Source: Bradyrhizobium sp. CCGUVB4N
Lineage (GTDB): Bacteria > Pseudomonadota > Alphaproteobacteria > Rhizobiales > Xanthobacteraceae
DNA length: 64,000 nt
Assembly: GCF_024199945.1 (NCBI RefSeq)
Contig: NZ_JANADP010000001.1
Span: 930,001 to 994,000 of the forward strand
Direction of reading: 5' to 3'
This document shows, piece after piece, positions 8,379-17,727 of this stretch (within the stretch, counting starts at the first letter, position 1; every line of letters begins with the position of its first letter). A program made the position numbers and the translations under genes. The notes below the pieces were generated by a model. It searched no databases and was not told the DNA's origin. It saw only the letters and a list, made by a program, of their open reading frames with translations.

Positions 8379-8502
8379 CGTCGGAGCCTGATTAAAGGTT
8401 TGGCAAACCGGGGAATTCCCGGCATTTGACTAAAACCTTAACTGAACATTGGCATGTCGCGCTGCAAGGTGGCCTCTCCTGGAAGTAGGCCCCTTGTGAC
8501 TC

Positions 8503-10584
8503 ATGACAATGTTTAAGAAATCGGTAAGCTCGCTTCTCCTGACCCTGATGGCCCTGCTGGCGGCCGGTGCGCTCGCCTCGACGGCGATCCAGATGGTCGG
8601 AGCTTTCGGTCGCTACAGCGACAGTCTCGAGACCGCGCGGCTTGCCGCGGCCGACAAGGCGATCTTCCACGGCGTGCTGTCCCTGCGCAACAATCGCGGC
8701 GATGCCCAGAGCGCGATCCTCGGCGAGGACGATCCGCGCGCCAAACTCGCCGAAGCCGAGAAGGCAGAGCTGGGTGGCTATGACGGCATCAATGCCGCGC
8801 TCGCCACCGTCGATTTCGCCCGTCGCGATGAACTCGCCAGCACGCTGACGCAGCGCTGGGGCGAGGCCGCACCGCAGTTCCAGCTGTTCTACGACGAGGC
8901 CAAGCGCCCGCGCGCCGAGCGCAAGATCGAGCGGACCAATTCGTGGTACGACGCCGTCACCAAAGTGATCGACACCGCGAACCTCGCTTCCACCGCAGTG
9001 TCGAACCGCGCCTGGATGAACGATCCCTTCATTGCCCGCATGATCCAGGTCCGTCGCCTCGCCTGGCAGGTGCGTGACCGCTACGGCATTCATTGCTCGG
9101 TGCTGCGCTCGAACGTCAACAGCAGCAAGCCGCTCGACGACACCCAGATGCGGTCACTGGCGCAGTGGGACGGCACCATCGCCTCCGGCTGGGCCGGCAT
9201 GGCCGAGCTCCTGGCGGCGCCCGACGTGACGTCGGAACTGGTCACCGCGGCCAAGGAGGCGCAGGCCAAGACCGACGGCGTTCTCAAGCAGATCGGCGAT
9301 CTCACCAGGAGCTTTGACGGCAGCGGCAAGCCGGCGATGCCCGCGTCGGAATGGAATACGCTCTGCCAGTCGCCGTTCCCGCTGATCGTCGCGGTCGCGA
9401 CCAAGGCACTCGACCAGTCGATCGCGCGCGCCGAGACGGTGCAGGCCAAGGCACTGACCAATCTCGTGGTGCAGTCGCTTGCGTTCCTCGTCGCGCTCGC
9501 CGTGACGCTCACCGGCGTCTATGTCGTGCGCAATCGCCTGATGCGCCCGGTTCGCGCCATTCTCGACGCCATCGCCCGGATCAGCGCCCGCGATTATGCG
9601 ACGCCGGTTCCGCAATCCCGCTATCCCGACGAATTCGGTACCATGGCGGCCGCTCTCGAAAGCCTGCGCGAGAGCGCGGCGACCGCGGAGCGTCTGGGCC
9701 GGGAACGCGAATCGCAGCAGGCCCTGCAACTCGCCCGCTCCGGTACCGTCGACGACGCATGCCGCAGTTTCGACGACACCGTGCAGGCGGTGATCCAGAG
9801 CGTCGCGGCGTCGACCAGGGAGCTCGATGCGACCGCGACCGATGTGCGCACGCTGGTGTCGGAATCGAGCAGCCAGACGGCTGCGGTCTCCTCTGCCGCC
9901 GAGCAGGCCACCAACAATCTCGAGAGCATCGCGGCTGCGACCGAGGAACTCTCGGCCTCCGTCGGCGAAATCTCGGCGCAGGTGCAGTCCAGCGCACGCG
10001 ATGCGCGCGAAGCGGTGTCGCAGGTGGAGCAGACCAACGCCACCGTCGAGATCCTCGATCAGACCGCGGGCCGCATCAGCGAAGTCGTGAAGATGATCCA
10101 TGCCATTGCCGGCCAGACCAATCTGCTCGCCTTGAACGCGACCATCGAGGCGGCGCGCGCCGGCGAAGCCGGCCGCGGCTTCGCGGTGGTTGCCGGCGAG
10201 GTCAAGAGTCTCGCGGCGCAAACCGCGACCGCGACCGAGGAAATCTCGCGCCAGGTCGAGGAGATCCAGGGCGCGACCGGGCAGGCGGTCGCCGCGATCC
10301 GCTCGATCGGCGGTGCCATCAGCGGCATCGACGAGAAGATGACCGCGATTGCCGCCGCCGTCGAACAGCAGCGTGCGGCCACCACCGAAATCTCGCGCAA
10401 CTTCCAGCACGCCGCCCAGGGCACCCGCGAGGTCACCGATACCATCGGCAGCGTCGCCAAGCTCAACCAGGAGACCGGCAATGCCGGCTCGGTGCTGTCC
10501 CAGTCCGTGACCAAGATGTCGGCCGATGCCGACCGGCTCCGGGTCGCGGTCGAGGGCTTCCTTGGCGCGGTGAAGACCGCCTAG
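8503..10584 (+). CDS. Methyl-accepting chemotaxis protein
   Basis: Inner-membrane chemoreceptor of 693 residues. TM1 lies near residues 10-30, followed by a long periplasmic, largely helical sensor region (about 31-315). TM2 is near 319-340, then HAMP (about 341-395) and a cytoplasmic signalling coiled coil. The CheA/CheW-contact hairpin is clear ([20 protein letters not shown] near residue 540). The ligand is unknown; the periplasmic domain does not show an obvious Cache motif. An ATG two codons downstream (8509) is an alternative start. It stands alone, with no che genes nearby. Confidence 0.92.
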   Translation: MTMFKKSVSSLLLTLMALLAAGALASTAIQMVGAFGRYSDSLETARLAAADKAIFHGVLSLRNNRGDAQSAILGEDDPRAKLAEAEKAELGGYDGINAALATVDFARRDELASTLTQRWGEAAPQFQLFYDEAKRPRAERKIERTNSWYDAVTKVIDTANLASTAVSNRAWMNDPFIARMIQVRRLAWQVRDRYGIHCSVLRSNVNSSKPLDDTQMRSLAQWDGTIASGWAGMAELLAAPDVTSELVTAAKEAQAKTDGVLKQIGDLTRSFDGSGKPAMPASEWNTLCQSPFPLIVAVATKALDQSIARAETVQAKALTNLVVQSLAFLVALAVTLTGVYVVRNRLMRPVRAILDAIARISARDYATPVPQSRYPDEFGTMAAALESLRESAATAERLGRERESQQALQLARSGTVDDACRSFDDTVQAVIQSVAASTRELDATATDVRTLVSESSSQTAAVSSAAEQATNNLESIAAATEELSASVGEISAQVQSSARDAREAVSQVEQTNATVEILDQTAGRISEVVKMIHAIAGQTNLLALNATIEAARAGEAGRGFAVVAGEVKSLAAQTATATEEISRQVEEIQGATGQAVAAIRSIGGAISGIDEKMTAIAAAVEQQRAATTEISRNFQHAAQGTREVTDTIGSVAKLNQETGNAGSVLSQSVTKMSADADRLRVAVEGFLGAVKTA

Positions 10585-10716
10585 GCTTTCATTCCTTGTT
10601 CCAACGGCAAGCGGATCGGCATTGCCGTGGGTGCCTGCGGCCTGTAAATGGTAGCGGTACCAAGCATGCCCGCGGGCGTGTCGAAACTAACGGCAGGACG
10701 ACAGGGAGTAATTTCG

Positions 10717-11655
10717 ATGCCGGTCACCCCCCACAAGGCTCAGCGCCCCTATCGCGGCGTGTTCCCGGTCGCGCCGACCATCTTCGACGAGCGTGGCGAG
10801 CTTGACCTGGACGGTCAGCGCCGCTGCATCGACTTCATGATCGATGCCGGCTCGCATGGCATCTGCATTCTCGCCAATTTCTCCGAGCAGTTCGTGCTGA
10901 CCGACGCCGAGCGCGAGACCGTGATGCATGCCGTGCTGGAGCATGTCGCCGGCCGCGTGCCCGTGATCGTCACCACCACGCATTTCAGCTCGGCGGTGTG
11001 TGCGGCGCGGAGCCAGCAGGCCGAGGCCGCCGGTGCGGCTATGGTCATGGTCATGCCGCCCTATCATGGTGCGACCTTCCGGGTGCCGGAGAAGGGCATC
11101 GTCGAATTCTTCAAGGTGCTCTCTGGCGCGATCAACATCCCGATCATGATTCAGGATGCGCCGGTCGCGGGCACGCCGCTGTCGGTCGAGCTGCTGGCGC
11201 GGCTGGCGCGCGACTTCGGCAACATCCGCTATTTCAAGATCGAGGTGCCGGGCGCGGCGTCAAAGCTCCGCAGCCTGATCGAGGCGGGCGGCAAGGACAT
11301 CGAGGGCCCCTGGGATGGCGAGGAGGCGATCACGCTGATGGCCGATCTCGACGCGGGCGCGACCGGCGCGATGACCGGCGGCGGCTATCCCGACGGCATC
11401 CGCCAGATCATCGATCCCTATTTCGCGGGCGATCGGGAGAAGGCGAAGGCCGCCTATGAGCGCTGGCTGCCGCTGATCAATTACGAGAACCGTCAATGCG
11501 GCCTGATCGCCTGCAAGGCGATGATGCAGGCCGGCGGTGTGATCAAGTCGGATGCGGTCCGCCATCCGCTGCAACCGCTGCATCCGGCGACGCGGGCGGG
11601 ATTGCTGGAATTGGCCAAGGAGCGTGACGCTCTGGCGCTGCGCTGGGGGAAGTAA
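10717..11655 (+). CDS. DapA-superfamily aldolase/dehydratase, likely 2-keto-3-deoxy-L-arabonate dehydratase
   Basis: Class I lyase of 312 residues with a TIM barrel. The probable Schiff-base lysine is K174 in RYFKIEVPG. The sequence GVFPVAPTIFDERGELDL, the segment VTTTHFSSAVCAARS and the GPWDGEEAITLMADLDAGATGAMTGG region resemble the Azospirillum-type L-2-keto-3-deoxyarabonate dehydratase, which gives alpha-ketoglutaric semialdehyde in non-phosphorylative pentose oxidation. The resemblance is recalled, not searched, so another keto-deoxy-sugar acid is possible. Start 10717 follows GGGAGTAA; the in-frame upstream start lacks one. No sugar-pathway partners are adjacent. Confidence 0.72.
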   Translation: MPVTPHKAQRPYRGVFPVAPTIFDERGELDLDGQRRCIDFMIDAGSHGICILANFSEQFVLTDAERETVMHAVLEHVAGRVPVIVTTTHFSSAVCAARSQQAEAAGAAMVMVMPPYHGATFRVPEKGIVEFFKVLSGAINIPIMIQDAPVAGTPLSVELLARLARDFGNIRYFKIEVPGAASKLRSLIEAGGKDIEGPWDGEEAITLMADLDAGATGAMTGGGYPDGIRQIIDPYFAGDREKAKAAYERWLPLINYENRQCGLIACKAMMQAGGVIKSDAVRHPLQPLHPATRAGLLELAKERDALALRWGK

Positions 11656-11690
11656 GGCTCGCCATTGCGAGGAGCCCTCAACGCGTAAGC

Positions 11691-11787
11691 TCTCGTAGGG
11701 TGGGCAAAGCGTAGCGTGCCCACGACCTGCGTATTATCGAGAAAGGACGTGGGCACGGCGCTTCGCGCCTTTGCCCACCCTACGAGA
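11691..11787. repeat. Inverted repeat (GTAGGGTGGGCAAAG family) in a gene-free interval
   Basis: Two complementary arms (TCTCGTAGGGTGGGCAAAG at 11691-11709 and its imperfect reverse complement ending at 11787) form a long hairpin. It resembles the intergenic palindromes common in Bradyrhizobium-type genomes and is related to those near 39972, 42159 and 43194. The remainder of the gene-free interval 11656-12033 shows no other feature I can support. Confidence 0.7.
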
Positions 11788-12033
11788 CTGCGCACTCCGC
11801 TGTCGTCCCGCAAGCGCGCCTGTGCAGGACACGCTCCAGCCCATCCATCAGCCCATTCTGACTGAAAGCGTCGAATTAACGCGGCTCGGGCGGTTTCCCG
11901 TAGCGCGGTGATGACATATTGTACGGCTGCCAACACGCCTGCGGAGCATCTCAAGACATCGCGTAACACCTCTTCATTATGCCGTTATCCCGAGCCAGGT
12001 TGGCGCGAACCGACAGAACAGGGAGGCAGTGCC

Positions 12034-13434
12034 ATGACGATGAGGCCGGATCCCACCTTTCACGCATCGCCCAAGCTTGCGATGGAAGCACCTGCGGAGA
12101 ACTTTGCCTACACCTTGCTGCTGAGCCCCGATTTTTCAAGACCGGATGCTCTCGCGGTCGTCGACGTCAAGCCGGGATCGCCGACCTACAGTCAAATCGT
12201 CCACACCGTGACGATGCCTAACAAGGGTGATGAGTTTCATCACTTCGGCTGGAATGCCTGCTCGTCCGCCTTGTCGCCGCTCGCCGGACACGCCTTCATC
12301 GAGCGTCGCTATCTCGTCATCCCTGGGATACGCTCGTCGCGGATCTACATCATCGATACCAAGCCCGATCCGACCCAAGCCAAAATCCACAAGATCATCG
12401 AACCAGAGGAAGTCTTCAAGAAGACCGGCTACTCGCGGCCGCACACGATCCATTGCGGGCCGGACGGCATCTATGTGAGCACGCTCGGCGGCGGCGGCAA
12501 AGACGGCACCAACGGACCTCCAGGCGTCTTCATCATGGATTGCGAGACGTTCGAGGTCCTTGGACGGTGGGAAATCGACCGTGGCCCGCAGACGCTGCAC
12601 TATGACTTCTGGTGGAATCTGCCGCGCGATTACATGGTGACGAGCGAATGGGCGTTGCCGCCGCAGTTCGAGAACGGGATCGTCCCGGAGGATCTCCTCG
12701 CGAACAAATATGGCCATCGTCTCCATTTCTGGGATCTCCGCGCCCGGCGCAACGTGCAAACCATCGACCTCGGCGCCAATCATCAGATGGCGCTGGAGGT
12801 ACGGCCCGCGCACGATCCGGTTCGCGAGTACGGCTTCGTCGGCGTCGTGGTCGACACCACCAATCTCGAAGCATCGATTTGGACCTGGTGGCGCGAGGGC
12901 GGAAAATTCCATGCCGAAAAGACGGCGACGATCCCTCCCGAACCAGCGCCGAAGGAGAAGCTGCCGCCGCTGCTCCAGGGATTTGGCGCCGTGCCGCCAC
13001 TGGTGACAGACATCGACCTGTCGATGGACGATCGGTTTCTCTACGTCTCGTGCTGGGGCACGGGTGAAATGCGCCAGTATGACGTCAGTGATCCGCGCAA
13101 ACCGAAGCTTGCGGGCTCCGTCCACATCGGCGGCATCGCGCGCCGCACGCCCCATCCGAACGGCAAGACCTTTGCGGCAGGTCCGCAGATGGTCGAGATC
13201 AGCCGCGACGGCAGGCGCGTGTATTGGACCAACTCGCTCTATTCCACCTGGGACGACCAGTTCTATCCCGAGGGAGTTCCGGGCGTGGAAGTCATGGCCA
13301 ATGTCGGTCGCAATGGCGGCCTCGAGCTCGCCAAGGACTATTTCGTGAGCTTCCCCGACGGATATCGTGCGCACCAGATCAGGCTCGAGGGCGGCGATTG
13401 TTCGACGGACTCCTTTTGCTACCCGTCGGTCTAG
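12034..13434 (+). CDS. Selenium-binding protein 56 family / methanethiol oxidase-like protein
   Basis: A 466-residue protein of the SBP56 (SELENBP1) family, whose bacterial member MtoX oxidises methanethiol to formaldehyde, hydrogen sulfide and hydrogen peroxide with copper. Recognisable blocks are HHFGWNACSSALSP, SRPHTIHCGPDGIYVSTLGG, DFWWNLPRDYMVTSEW, LSMDDRFLYVSCWGTGEM and the C-terminal IRLEGGDCSTD. Length matches the family. Start 12034 is preceded by GGGAGGCAG; an in-frame ATG at 11908 is not conserved-looking. Its 3' end overlaps the next gene, so the two are coupled. No SenC/Sco or MauG homologue sits beside it, unlike well-described mtoX loci. Confidence 0.9.
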   Translation: MTMRPDPTFHASPKLAMEAPAENFAYTLLLSPDFSRPDALAVVDVKPGSPTYSQIVHTVTMPNKGDEFHHFGWNACSSALSPLAGHAFIERRYLVIPGIRSSRIYIIDTKPDPTQAKIHKIIEPEEVFKKTGYSRPHTIHCGPDGIYVSTLGGGGKDGTNGPPGVFIMDCETFEVLGRWEIDRGPQTLHYDFWWNLPRDYMVTSEWALPPQFENGIVPEDLLANKYGHRLHFWDLRARRNVQTIDLGANHQMALEVRPAHDPVREYGFVGVVVDTTNLEASIWTWWREGGKFHAEKTATIPPEPAPKEKLPPLLQGFGAVPPLVTDIDLSMDDRFLYVSCWGTGEMRQYDVSDPRKPKLAGSVHIGGIARRTPHPNGKTFAAGPQMVEISRDGRRVYWTNSLYSTWDDQFYPEGVPGVEVMANVGRNGGLELAKDYFVSFPDGYRAHQIRLEGGDCSTDSFCYPSV

Positions 13435-14111
13435 ATTGGGGGCACACGAGCCTCGCGTTTGGCTGGCTCTGGCTCGCTCTTGTTGCGAGCGGTCTCTATC
13501 ACGGGGTCAATCCGGGGATGGGATGGCCGCTCGCCGTTTCGGCCGGGCTCATGGACAAGAGCCCGCGCGCGCTCTTTCGCGCGTTGTGGGCGCTGTCGGC
13601 CGGGCATCTCCTGGCAACACTTTTCGTGCTCCTGCCATTCGCGTTCCTGCTCGTCCTCGCCGAGTGGCAGCGCGCAATCCAGCTCATCGCGAGCCTTCTC
13701 GTCATTGGCTTCGGCATCTATCAGCTGATGGCGCGGCGCCATCCCCGTGCGCTGGCACGAATTCCGCCGACGCAATTGGGGCTCTGGTCATTTGCCGTGG
13801 CCATTGCTCACGGCGCCGCCTTGATGCTCGTGCCGATTTATCTCGGACTCTGTCAGGCCTTCGAGCTCGATGCCGGCCATCGGGCGGCGGGCGCGCTGAT
13901 GAAGGCAAGTCTGGGGATGATGTTGCTGGTGTCCGTGGTGCACGTGACTGCCATGGTCAGCGCCGGCGGATGTCTGGCGTGGCTGGTCTATCGCTATCTG
14001 GGATTGAAGTTCATCTCGCGAAGCTGGTTCAATCTGGATGCAGTCTGGGCGACCAGCCTGGTTCTGGTCGGCGCGGTAGCGCTCGCCTTCAATCTCGTGA
14101 GCTGGCGTTGA
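13398..14111 (+). CDS. Integral membrane protein coupled to the SBP56 gene
   Basis: About 237 residues with roughly six to seven transmembrane helices, containing SGLYHGVNPGMGWPLAVSAGL, an AHG in helix five (AIAHGAALMLVPIYLG) and conserved-looking histidines (YHG, GHLL, AHG, VHVTAM). These suggest metal or cofactor handling (inference). I do not recognise a named family. No ATG or GTG precedes the first helix; TTG at 13398, with GAGGG just upstream, lies inside the last codons of the SBP56 gene and is the best start, giving a 37-bp overlap. The coupling argues for a role with the SBP56 enzyme. Its 3' end overlaps the convergent DUF1045 gene by 23 bp. Confidence 0.7.
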   Translation: MFDGLLLLPVGLDWGHTSLAFGWLWLALVASGLYHGVNPGMGWPLAVSAGLMDKSPRALFRALWALSAGHLLATLFVLLPFAFLLVLAEWQRAIQLIASLLVIGFGIYQLMARRHPRALARIPPTQLGLWSFAVAIAHGAALMLVPIYLGLCQAFELDAGHRAAGALMKASLGMMLLVSVVHVTAMVSAGGCLAWLVYRYLGLKFISRSWFNLDAVWATSLVLVGAVALAFNLVSWR

Positions 14112-14814
14112 GATCCATATGCGCCAGAGCCCACTCGCCGATGATGCGGAAGTGCGCCTTAGCATCATCCTGCTTGAACAGCGTAATGCGATCGATCGCG
14201 AGCGTCTCGAGCTTCAGCGCCGCAAACCGTGCCCGCAGCATCTCCAGAATTGGCCTGCGGCGCTCGGCATCCAGCCGCCCCGTCAGCGTCATGTGGAAAC
14301 GGAATTCTTCCATTACGTAAGGATAGCCCCAGCGGTCGAGATACTCGCGCTGCCGCTCGCTGAGCTTTTCGGGCTTCCGCCGCGCGCGGTCTTCCGCGGT
14401 CAGGGCCGGACGAAATGAATCGAAATCGCGGACGCAGTCGGCCGCCAGTTGCTGGAGCGCGTCGACCGGCTCGGCTGGAATGACGGCGATGAACCCGCTG
14501 ATGGCATCGACCACGGGGCGGATCACCGGGATCGGCCGCGCCTTCTCGGCGAGTGTCGCACAGGCACTCTTGAGCTCAGCCTCGGTCCTGCCGGATGCCA
14601 GCGCCATCGGCGCCTTCAGCGTGCCGTGAAAGCCGTATTTGCGGGGATCGGCGGTGATGTCGCGCCAGTCCGGCGCGACATCCAGAGCGCCTTGCGGAAA
14701 CGAAACCTCGTCGTCCGCATAGGCATCATAGCCAAGCAACTCGGCGCCGAAGCGTGACAGCGCATTGTCGGCGCCGGCGGCAAAATAGATCGCGTAGCGG
14801 GGAAAACCTGTCAT
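14089..14814 (-). CDS. DUF1045 phosphonate-operon protein (2H phosphoesterase-like)
   Basis: A 241-residue protein of the DUF1045 family, found in rhizobial phosphonate operons. Two H-x-T motifs, FHGTL (near residue 62) and FHMTL (near 173), are the signature of the 2H phosphoesterase superfamily, which opens 2',3'- or 1'',2''-cyclic phosphates. It ends the leftward phn unit, 18 bp after the phnM-like gene. In E. coli, PhnP opens 5-phosphoribosyl 1,2-cyclic phosphate released by PhnJ; no phnP is present in this window, so this protein is a candidate substitute (inference). Confidence 0.85.
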   Translation of the reverse strand: MTGFPRYAIYFAAGADNALSRFGAELLGYDAYADDEVSFPQGALDVAPDWRDITADPRKYGFHGTLKAPMALASGRTEAELKSACATLAEKARPIPVIRPVVDAISGFIAVIPAEPVDALQQLAADCVRDFDSFRPALTAEDRARRKPEKLSERQREYLDRWGYPYVMEEFRFHMTLTGRLDAERRRPILEMLRARFAALKLETLAIDRITLFKQDDAKAHFRIIGEWALAHMDLNASSRD

Positions 14815-14832
14815 TGTCGGAGCATAGCCAAT

Positions 14833-16026
14833 TTATGCCGCAACGACAGTCTCGCGCGGCGTCACCGCTGTGCCAAGCAGCCGGCTCGCATCGGTGAGAT
14901 GCACGAGCGTGCCCGCGGCGATCACCGCGATCAGCCGCGGCCGCAGCGTCACGCTGTCGTCGACCAGCAGGATGTCGGCGCGACGGCCCGCGGCGAGCGT
15001 ACCGCGATCGGTCAGGCCAGTGGCGTGCGCCGGTGCCGACGAGATCAGTTTCCAGGCCTCGTTAAGCGGCAGCACGCCGTCGGCGACTAGGCGGAACGCA
15101 GCGAGCAGCGGCGCCGGATAGTAGTAGTCGGACGCGAGCACCGAGCAGAGCCCCTTGGCGATCATGTCGGAGGCCTTGGTCCAGCCGGTGTGGCTGCCGC
15201 CACGCACGACGTTCGGCGCGCCGTAGACGATGGCGTCGCCATGATCCGCGGCTTCGCGCGCCGTCTCCTCGTTGACCGGAAATTCGGCGAGCGTCACGCC
15301 CATGGCGCGAAAGTCCCGGCGCATCGCCGGGGTCGCATCGTCATGCGAGAGCATCCGCACTTCGGCGCTACGCGCCGCAGCAGCGAGACGGGTGATGGAT
15401 GCCGGAACGTCGGCTGCACGCGACACGATCCGCGCGACGAGCGCGTCGAACTCCTCGCTCGACAGGCCGGTGCGCTCCACCATGCGGTTGCGCTTGCGTG
15501 GATTGGAGATGTCGGCGACGACTCCATCCATGTGGTCGTTGAAGGCGAACAGGTCGACGCGGCCCTCGGCCAGCCATTGGACGATCTCGGTCTCGGCATC
15601 GAGATTATAGGTCTCGTGCCGCAGGTGGAAGCGGGTGTCGGCGGCGAAATGCGGGCGCTGCCGCTCGATCGCCTCAAGCAGGCGCCTTGCATTGTCGCCG
15701 CTGCGCAGGCCGGGCTCCCACGACCATGTCGTGGCGTGGAACACCGTGGTGATGCCGTTGCTGATGACCTGGCGATCGGTGTCGGCGAGCGCGACGTCGA
15801 TCGGAAAGTCGACGCCGGCGCGCGGCATCATCTGCCGCTCGAAGGCGTCGCCGTGCAGATCGACGATGCCGGGCAGCACCAGCAGATTGCGCGCGTCGAT
15901 CGCCAGCCGTGCGCGGCCGCGAGATGCATCGATCTGCGCGATGTCGGTTCCCGATACTGCAAGGGAGGTCTCGGTGAGCTCGGAGCCGATCAGGGTCCGG
16001 CCACCCTCGATGAAAATGTCTGTCAC
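14833..16026 (-). CDS. PhnM-like amidohydrolase (divergent paralogue)
   Basis: A 397-residue amidohydrolase-superfamily protein. PhnM removes pyrophosphate from ribose 1-alkylphosphonate 5-triphosphate. This copy keeps the metal site pattern [34 protein letters not shown] and a final ASDYYYP. It differs from the canonical copy at 26098: HGD replaces HTD, and the SLMDHTPGQRQF block is replaced by [10 protein letters not shown]. It overlaps the upstream hexapeptide transferase gene by 4 bp (ATGA). It may act on a related triphosphate or serve as a backup; its substrate is undetermined. Confidence 0.85.
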   Translation of the reverse strand: MTDIFIEGGRTLIGSELTETSLAVSGTDIAQIDASRGRARLAIDARNLLVLPGIVDLHGDAFERQMMPRAGVDFPIDVALADTDRQVISNGITTVFHATTWSWEPGLRSGDNARRLLEAIERQRPHFAADTRFHLRHETYNLDAETEIVQWLAEGRVDLFAFNDHMDGVVADISNPRKRNRMVERTGLSSEEFDALVARIVSRAADVPASITRLAAAARSAEVRMLSHDDATPAMRRDFRAMGVTLAEFPVNEETAREAADHGDAIVYGAPNVVRGGSHTGWTKASDMIAKGLCSVLASDYYYPAPLLAAFRLVADGVLPLNEAWKLISSAPAHATGLTDRGTLAAGRRADILLVDDSVTLRPRLIAVIAAGTLVHLTDASRLLGTAVTPRETVVAA

Positions 16027-16682
16027 GCGACCGCGCTTCGTTTGCTGGCAGGGGAATGTACCCCTGCTTCATATGTCGTCAGGAAATCTTCAATCGCGAG
16101 CTTGCGGAAATCAGGCAGCGCCGCACGCAATTTGTCGTGATCCCAGTCCCACCATGCCAGCCTGGCCAGCCGTCCGGCAACATCTTCCGAGAACCGGCGG
16201 CGCACGATGCGCGCCGGATTGCCGGCGACGATGGTATAGGCCGGCACGTCCTTGGTGACGATAGCGCCGGCCGCGATCACCGCGCCGGTGCCGATGTTGC
16301 GGCCCGGCAGCACGACTGCGCCATGGCCGATCCAGACGTCATGGCCGATATGGACGTGATGTTGGCGCCGCCAGTCGAAGAATTCGGTGTCGTCGCTCTC
16401 GCCCGGAAAGTAGGCGCTGGAGCGGTAAGTGAAGTGCGCCTGCGTGGCGCGATGCATCGGATGATTGCCGGGATTGATCCGCGTCATCGCCGCGATCGAG
16501 CAGAACTTTCCGATGGTGGTGTAGGTGATCTGCGCGTCGTTGACGACGTAGGAGTAATCGCCCATCGCCACTTCGTGCAGGATGGTGCGCGCGCCGACCT
16601 CGGTATAGGCCCCGAGCCGGGTCTCGTGCAGCTTCGCCGAGGGATCGATGGTCGGTTCAACCGAAAGCACTTTGCCGGCCAT
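16023..16682 (-). CDS. Phosphonate-locus hexapeptide-repeat acetyltransferase
   Basis: A 219-residue left-handed beta-helix transferase of the DapH/chloramphenicol acetyltransferase type. Hexapeptide repeats run from the N terminus and again through [51 protein letters not shown] and the W-x-x-R insertion are typical of the xenobiotic acetyltransferase group. Members in phn operons are thought to acetylate aminophosphonates or intermediates, a role filled by PhnO in E. coli (family knowledge, not shown here). First gene of the leftward unit, downstream of a triple Pho box, and followed by phnM-like and DUF1045 genes. Confidence 0.85.
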   Translation of the reverse strand: MAGKVLSVEPTIDPSAKLHETRLGAYTEVGARTILHEVAMGDYSYVVNDAQITYTTIGKFCSIAAMTRINPGNHPMHRATQAHFTYRSSAYFPGESDDTEFFDWRRQHHVHIGHDVWIGHGAVVLPGRNIGTGAVIAAGAIVTKDVPAYTIVAGNPARIVRRRFSEDVAGRLARLAWWDWDHDKLRAALPDFRKLAIEDFLTTYEAGVHSPASKRSAVA

Positions 16683-16730
16683 GTTGCGTCCGAAAGCTTG
16701 AGGGCGAGGCGTTCGTCTTCGAGTGGCTCG

Positions 16731-16759
16731 ATGACAATGTCATGACGATGCAATGACAG
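16731..16759 (-). promoter_or_regulatory. Triple-half-site Pho box, leftward
   Basis: On the minus strand three heptamers, CTGTCAT, TCGTCAT and TTGTCAT, occur at exact 11-bp spacing (plus-strand starts 16753, 16742, 16731). This matches the PhoB consensus of tandem CTGTCAT-like repeats separated by 4 bp. It lies 48 bp upstream of the acetyltransferase start and should activate the leftward unit under phosphate starvation. Confidence 0.8.
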
Positions 16760-16796
16760 GGGATGAGGTGTGTTGGATCGCCGCACCGCATCGCGC

Positions 16797-16814
16797 ATGT
16801 CACACAAGTGTCAA
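16797..16814 (+). promoter_or_regulatory. Pho box for phnCDE, rightward
   Basis: ATGTCAC-N4-GTGTCAA, two PhoB half-sites 11 bp apart, lies 43 bp before phnC on the plus strand. With the opposite-strand box at 16731 it gives each divergent operon its own PhoB site. Confidence 0.65.
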
Positions 16815-16831
16815 GCGCCGGGGATAGCGGT

Positions 16832-16854
16832 GGGCTCCAGCTACTCTGGAGCCC
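16832..16854 (+). promoter_or_regulatory. Hairpin masking the phnC ribosome-binding site
   Basis: GGGCTCCAG (16832-16840) pairs perfectly with CTGGAGCCC (16846-16854) around a 5-nt loop. The 3' arm contains GGAG, the only Shine-Dalgarno for phnC at 16858, so the folded leader should hide it. It is either a translational control element or a fortuitous stem; no U-tract follows. Confidence 0.55.
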
Positions 16855-16857
16855 TGC

Positions 16858-17667
16858 ATGCTGGTGGTTGAAGGTCTGACGTGCCGCTTCGGCGCAAAAG
16901 CCGCGGTGGACGACGCTTCGTTTCAAATCTCCCCCGGCGGCTTCGTCGGCGTGATCGGGCGCTCGGGCGCCGGCAAGTCGACCATGCTGCGCATGATCAA
17001 TCGTCTGGCGACGCCGACGCAGGGCCGCATCCTGTTCGACGGTCTCGACGTCACCGCGCTGCGCGGCAAAGAGTTGCGGCAGTGGCGGGCGCGATCTGCG
17101 ATGATCTTCCAGCAGTTCAACCTCGTCGGTCGGCTCGACGTGCTGACCAACGTGCTGATGGGACGCCTCGCCACCATGCCGGCTTGGCGCTCGCTGTCAC
17201 AGATCTGGCCGGAGCAGGACAAGGCGCTGGCGATGTCCGCGCTCGAGCAATTCGATATCGCTTCGCTCGCTGCCCAGCGCGCCGATCAACTCTCCGGCGG
17301 CCAGCAGCAGCGTGTTGCGATCGCGCGGGCGCTGGTGCAGCAGCCCGACATCATCCTCGCCGACGAGCCGATCGCCTCGCTCGATCCGCGCAACACCAAG
17401 ATCGTCATGGATGCGCTGCTGCGCATCAACAAGCATTTCGGCATCACCGTGCTCTGCAACCTGCATTCGCTCGACCTGGCGCGCAGCTATTGCGACCGGC
17501 TGATCGGCATGGCGGCAGGCCGGGTGGTGTTCGACGGTGCGCCGTCCGCACTGACCGACCTCGTCGCGCGTGAACTCTACGATCTCGAAGCCGCCGACGT
17601 CATGGGCGGCACGCCTGCGCCGATGCCCGAGGGCGTTCCCGCGCTCGGAACGGCCGCGGCCGCCTGA
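16858..17667 (+). CDS. phnC: Phosphonate ABC transporter, ATP-binding subunit PhnC
   Basis: Cytoplasmic ATPase of the phosphonate importer, 269 residues. Walker A GRSGAGKS (near 38), Q-loop in [18 protein letters not shown], signature [15 protein letters not shown] and Walker B IILADEP are intact, and the sequence matches PhnC over its length. It opens the phnC-phnD-phnE-phnE operon: phnD begins 60 bp downstream. Expression should require PhoB (box at 16797), and its RBS lies in a hairpin. The energy it provides drives uptake of phosphonates and possibly phosphite or phosphate esters. Confidence 0.95.
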   Translation: MLVVEGLTCRFGAKAAVDDASFQISPGGFVGVIGRSGAGKSTMLRMINRLATPTQGRILFDGLDVTALRGKELRQWRARSAMIFQQFNLVGRLDVLTNVLMGRLATMPAWRSLSQIWPEQDKALAMSALEQFDIASLAAQRADQLSGGQQQRVAIARALVQQPDIILADEPIASLDPRNTKIVMDALLRINKHFGITVLCNLHSLDLARSYCDRLIGMAAGRVVFDGAPSALTDLVARELYDLEAADVMGGTPAPMPEGVPALGTAAAA

Positions 17668-17727
17668 GCGGCACCTGTTGAATTTCCTGTTTCGCGTCAA
17701 CCGACCCCAACCGATGAAGAGGGTATC

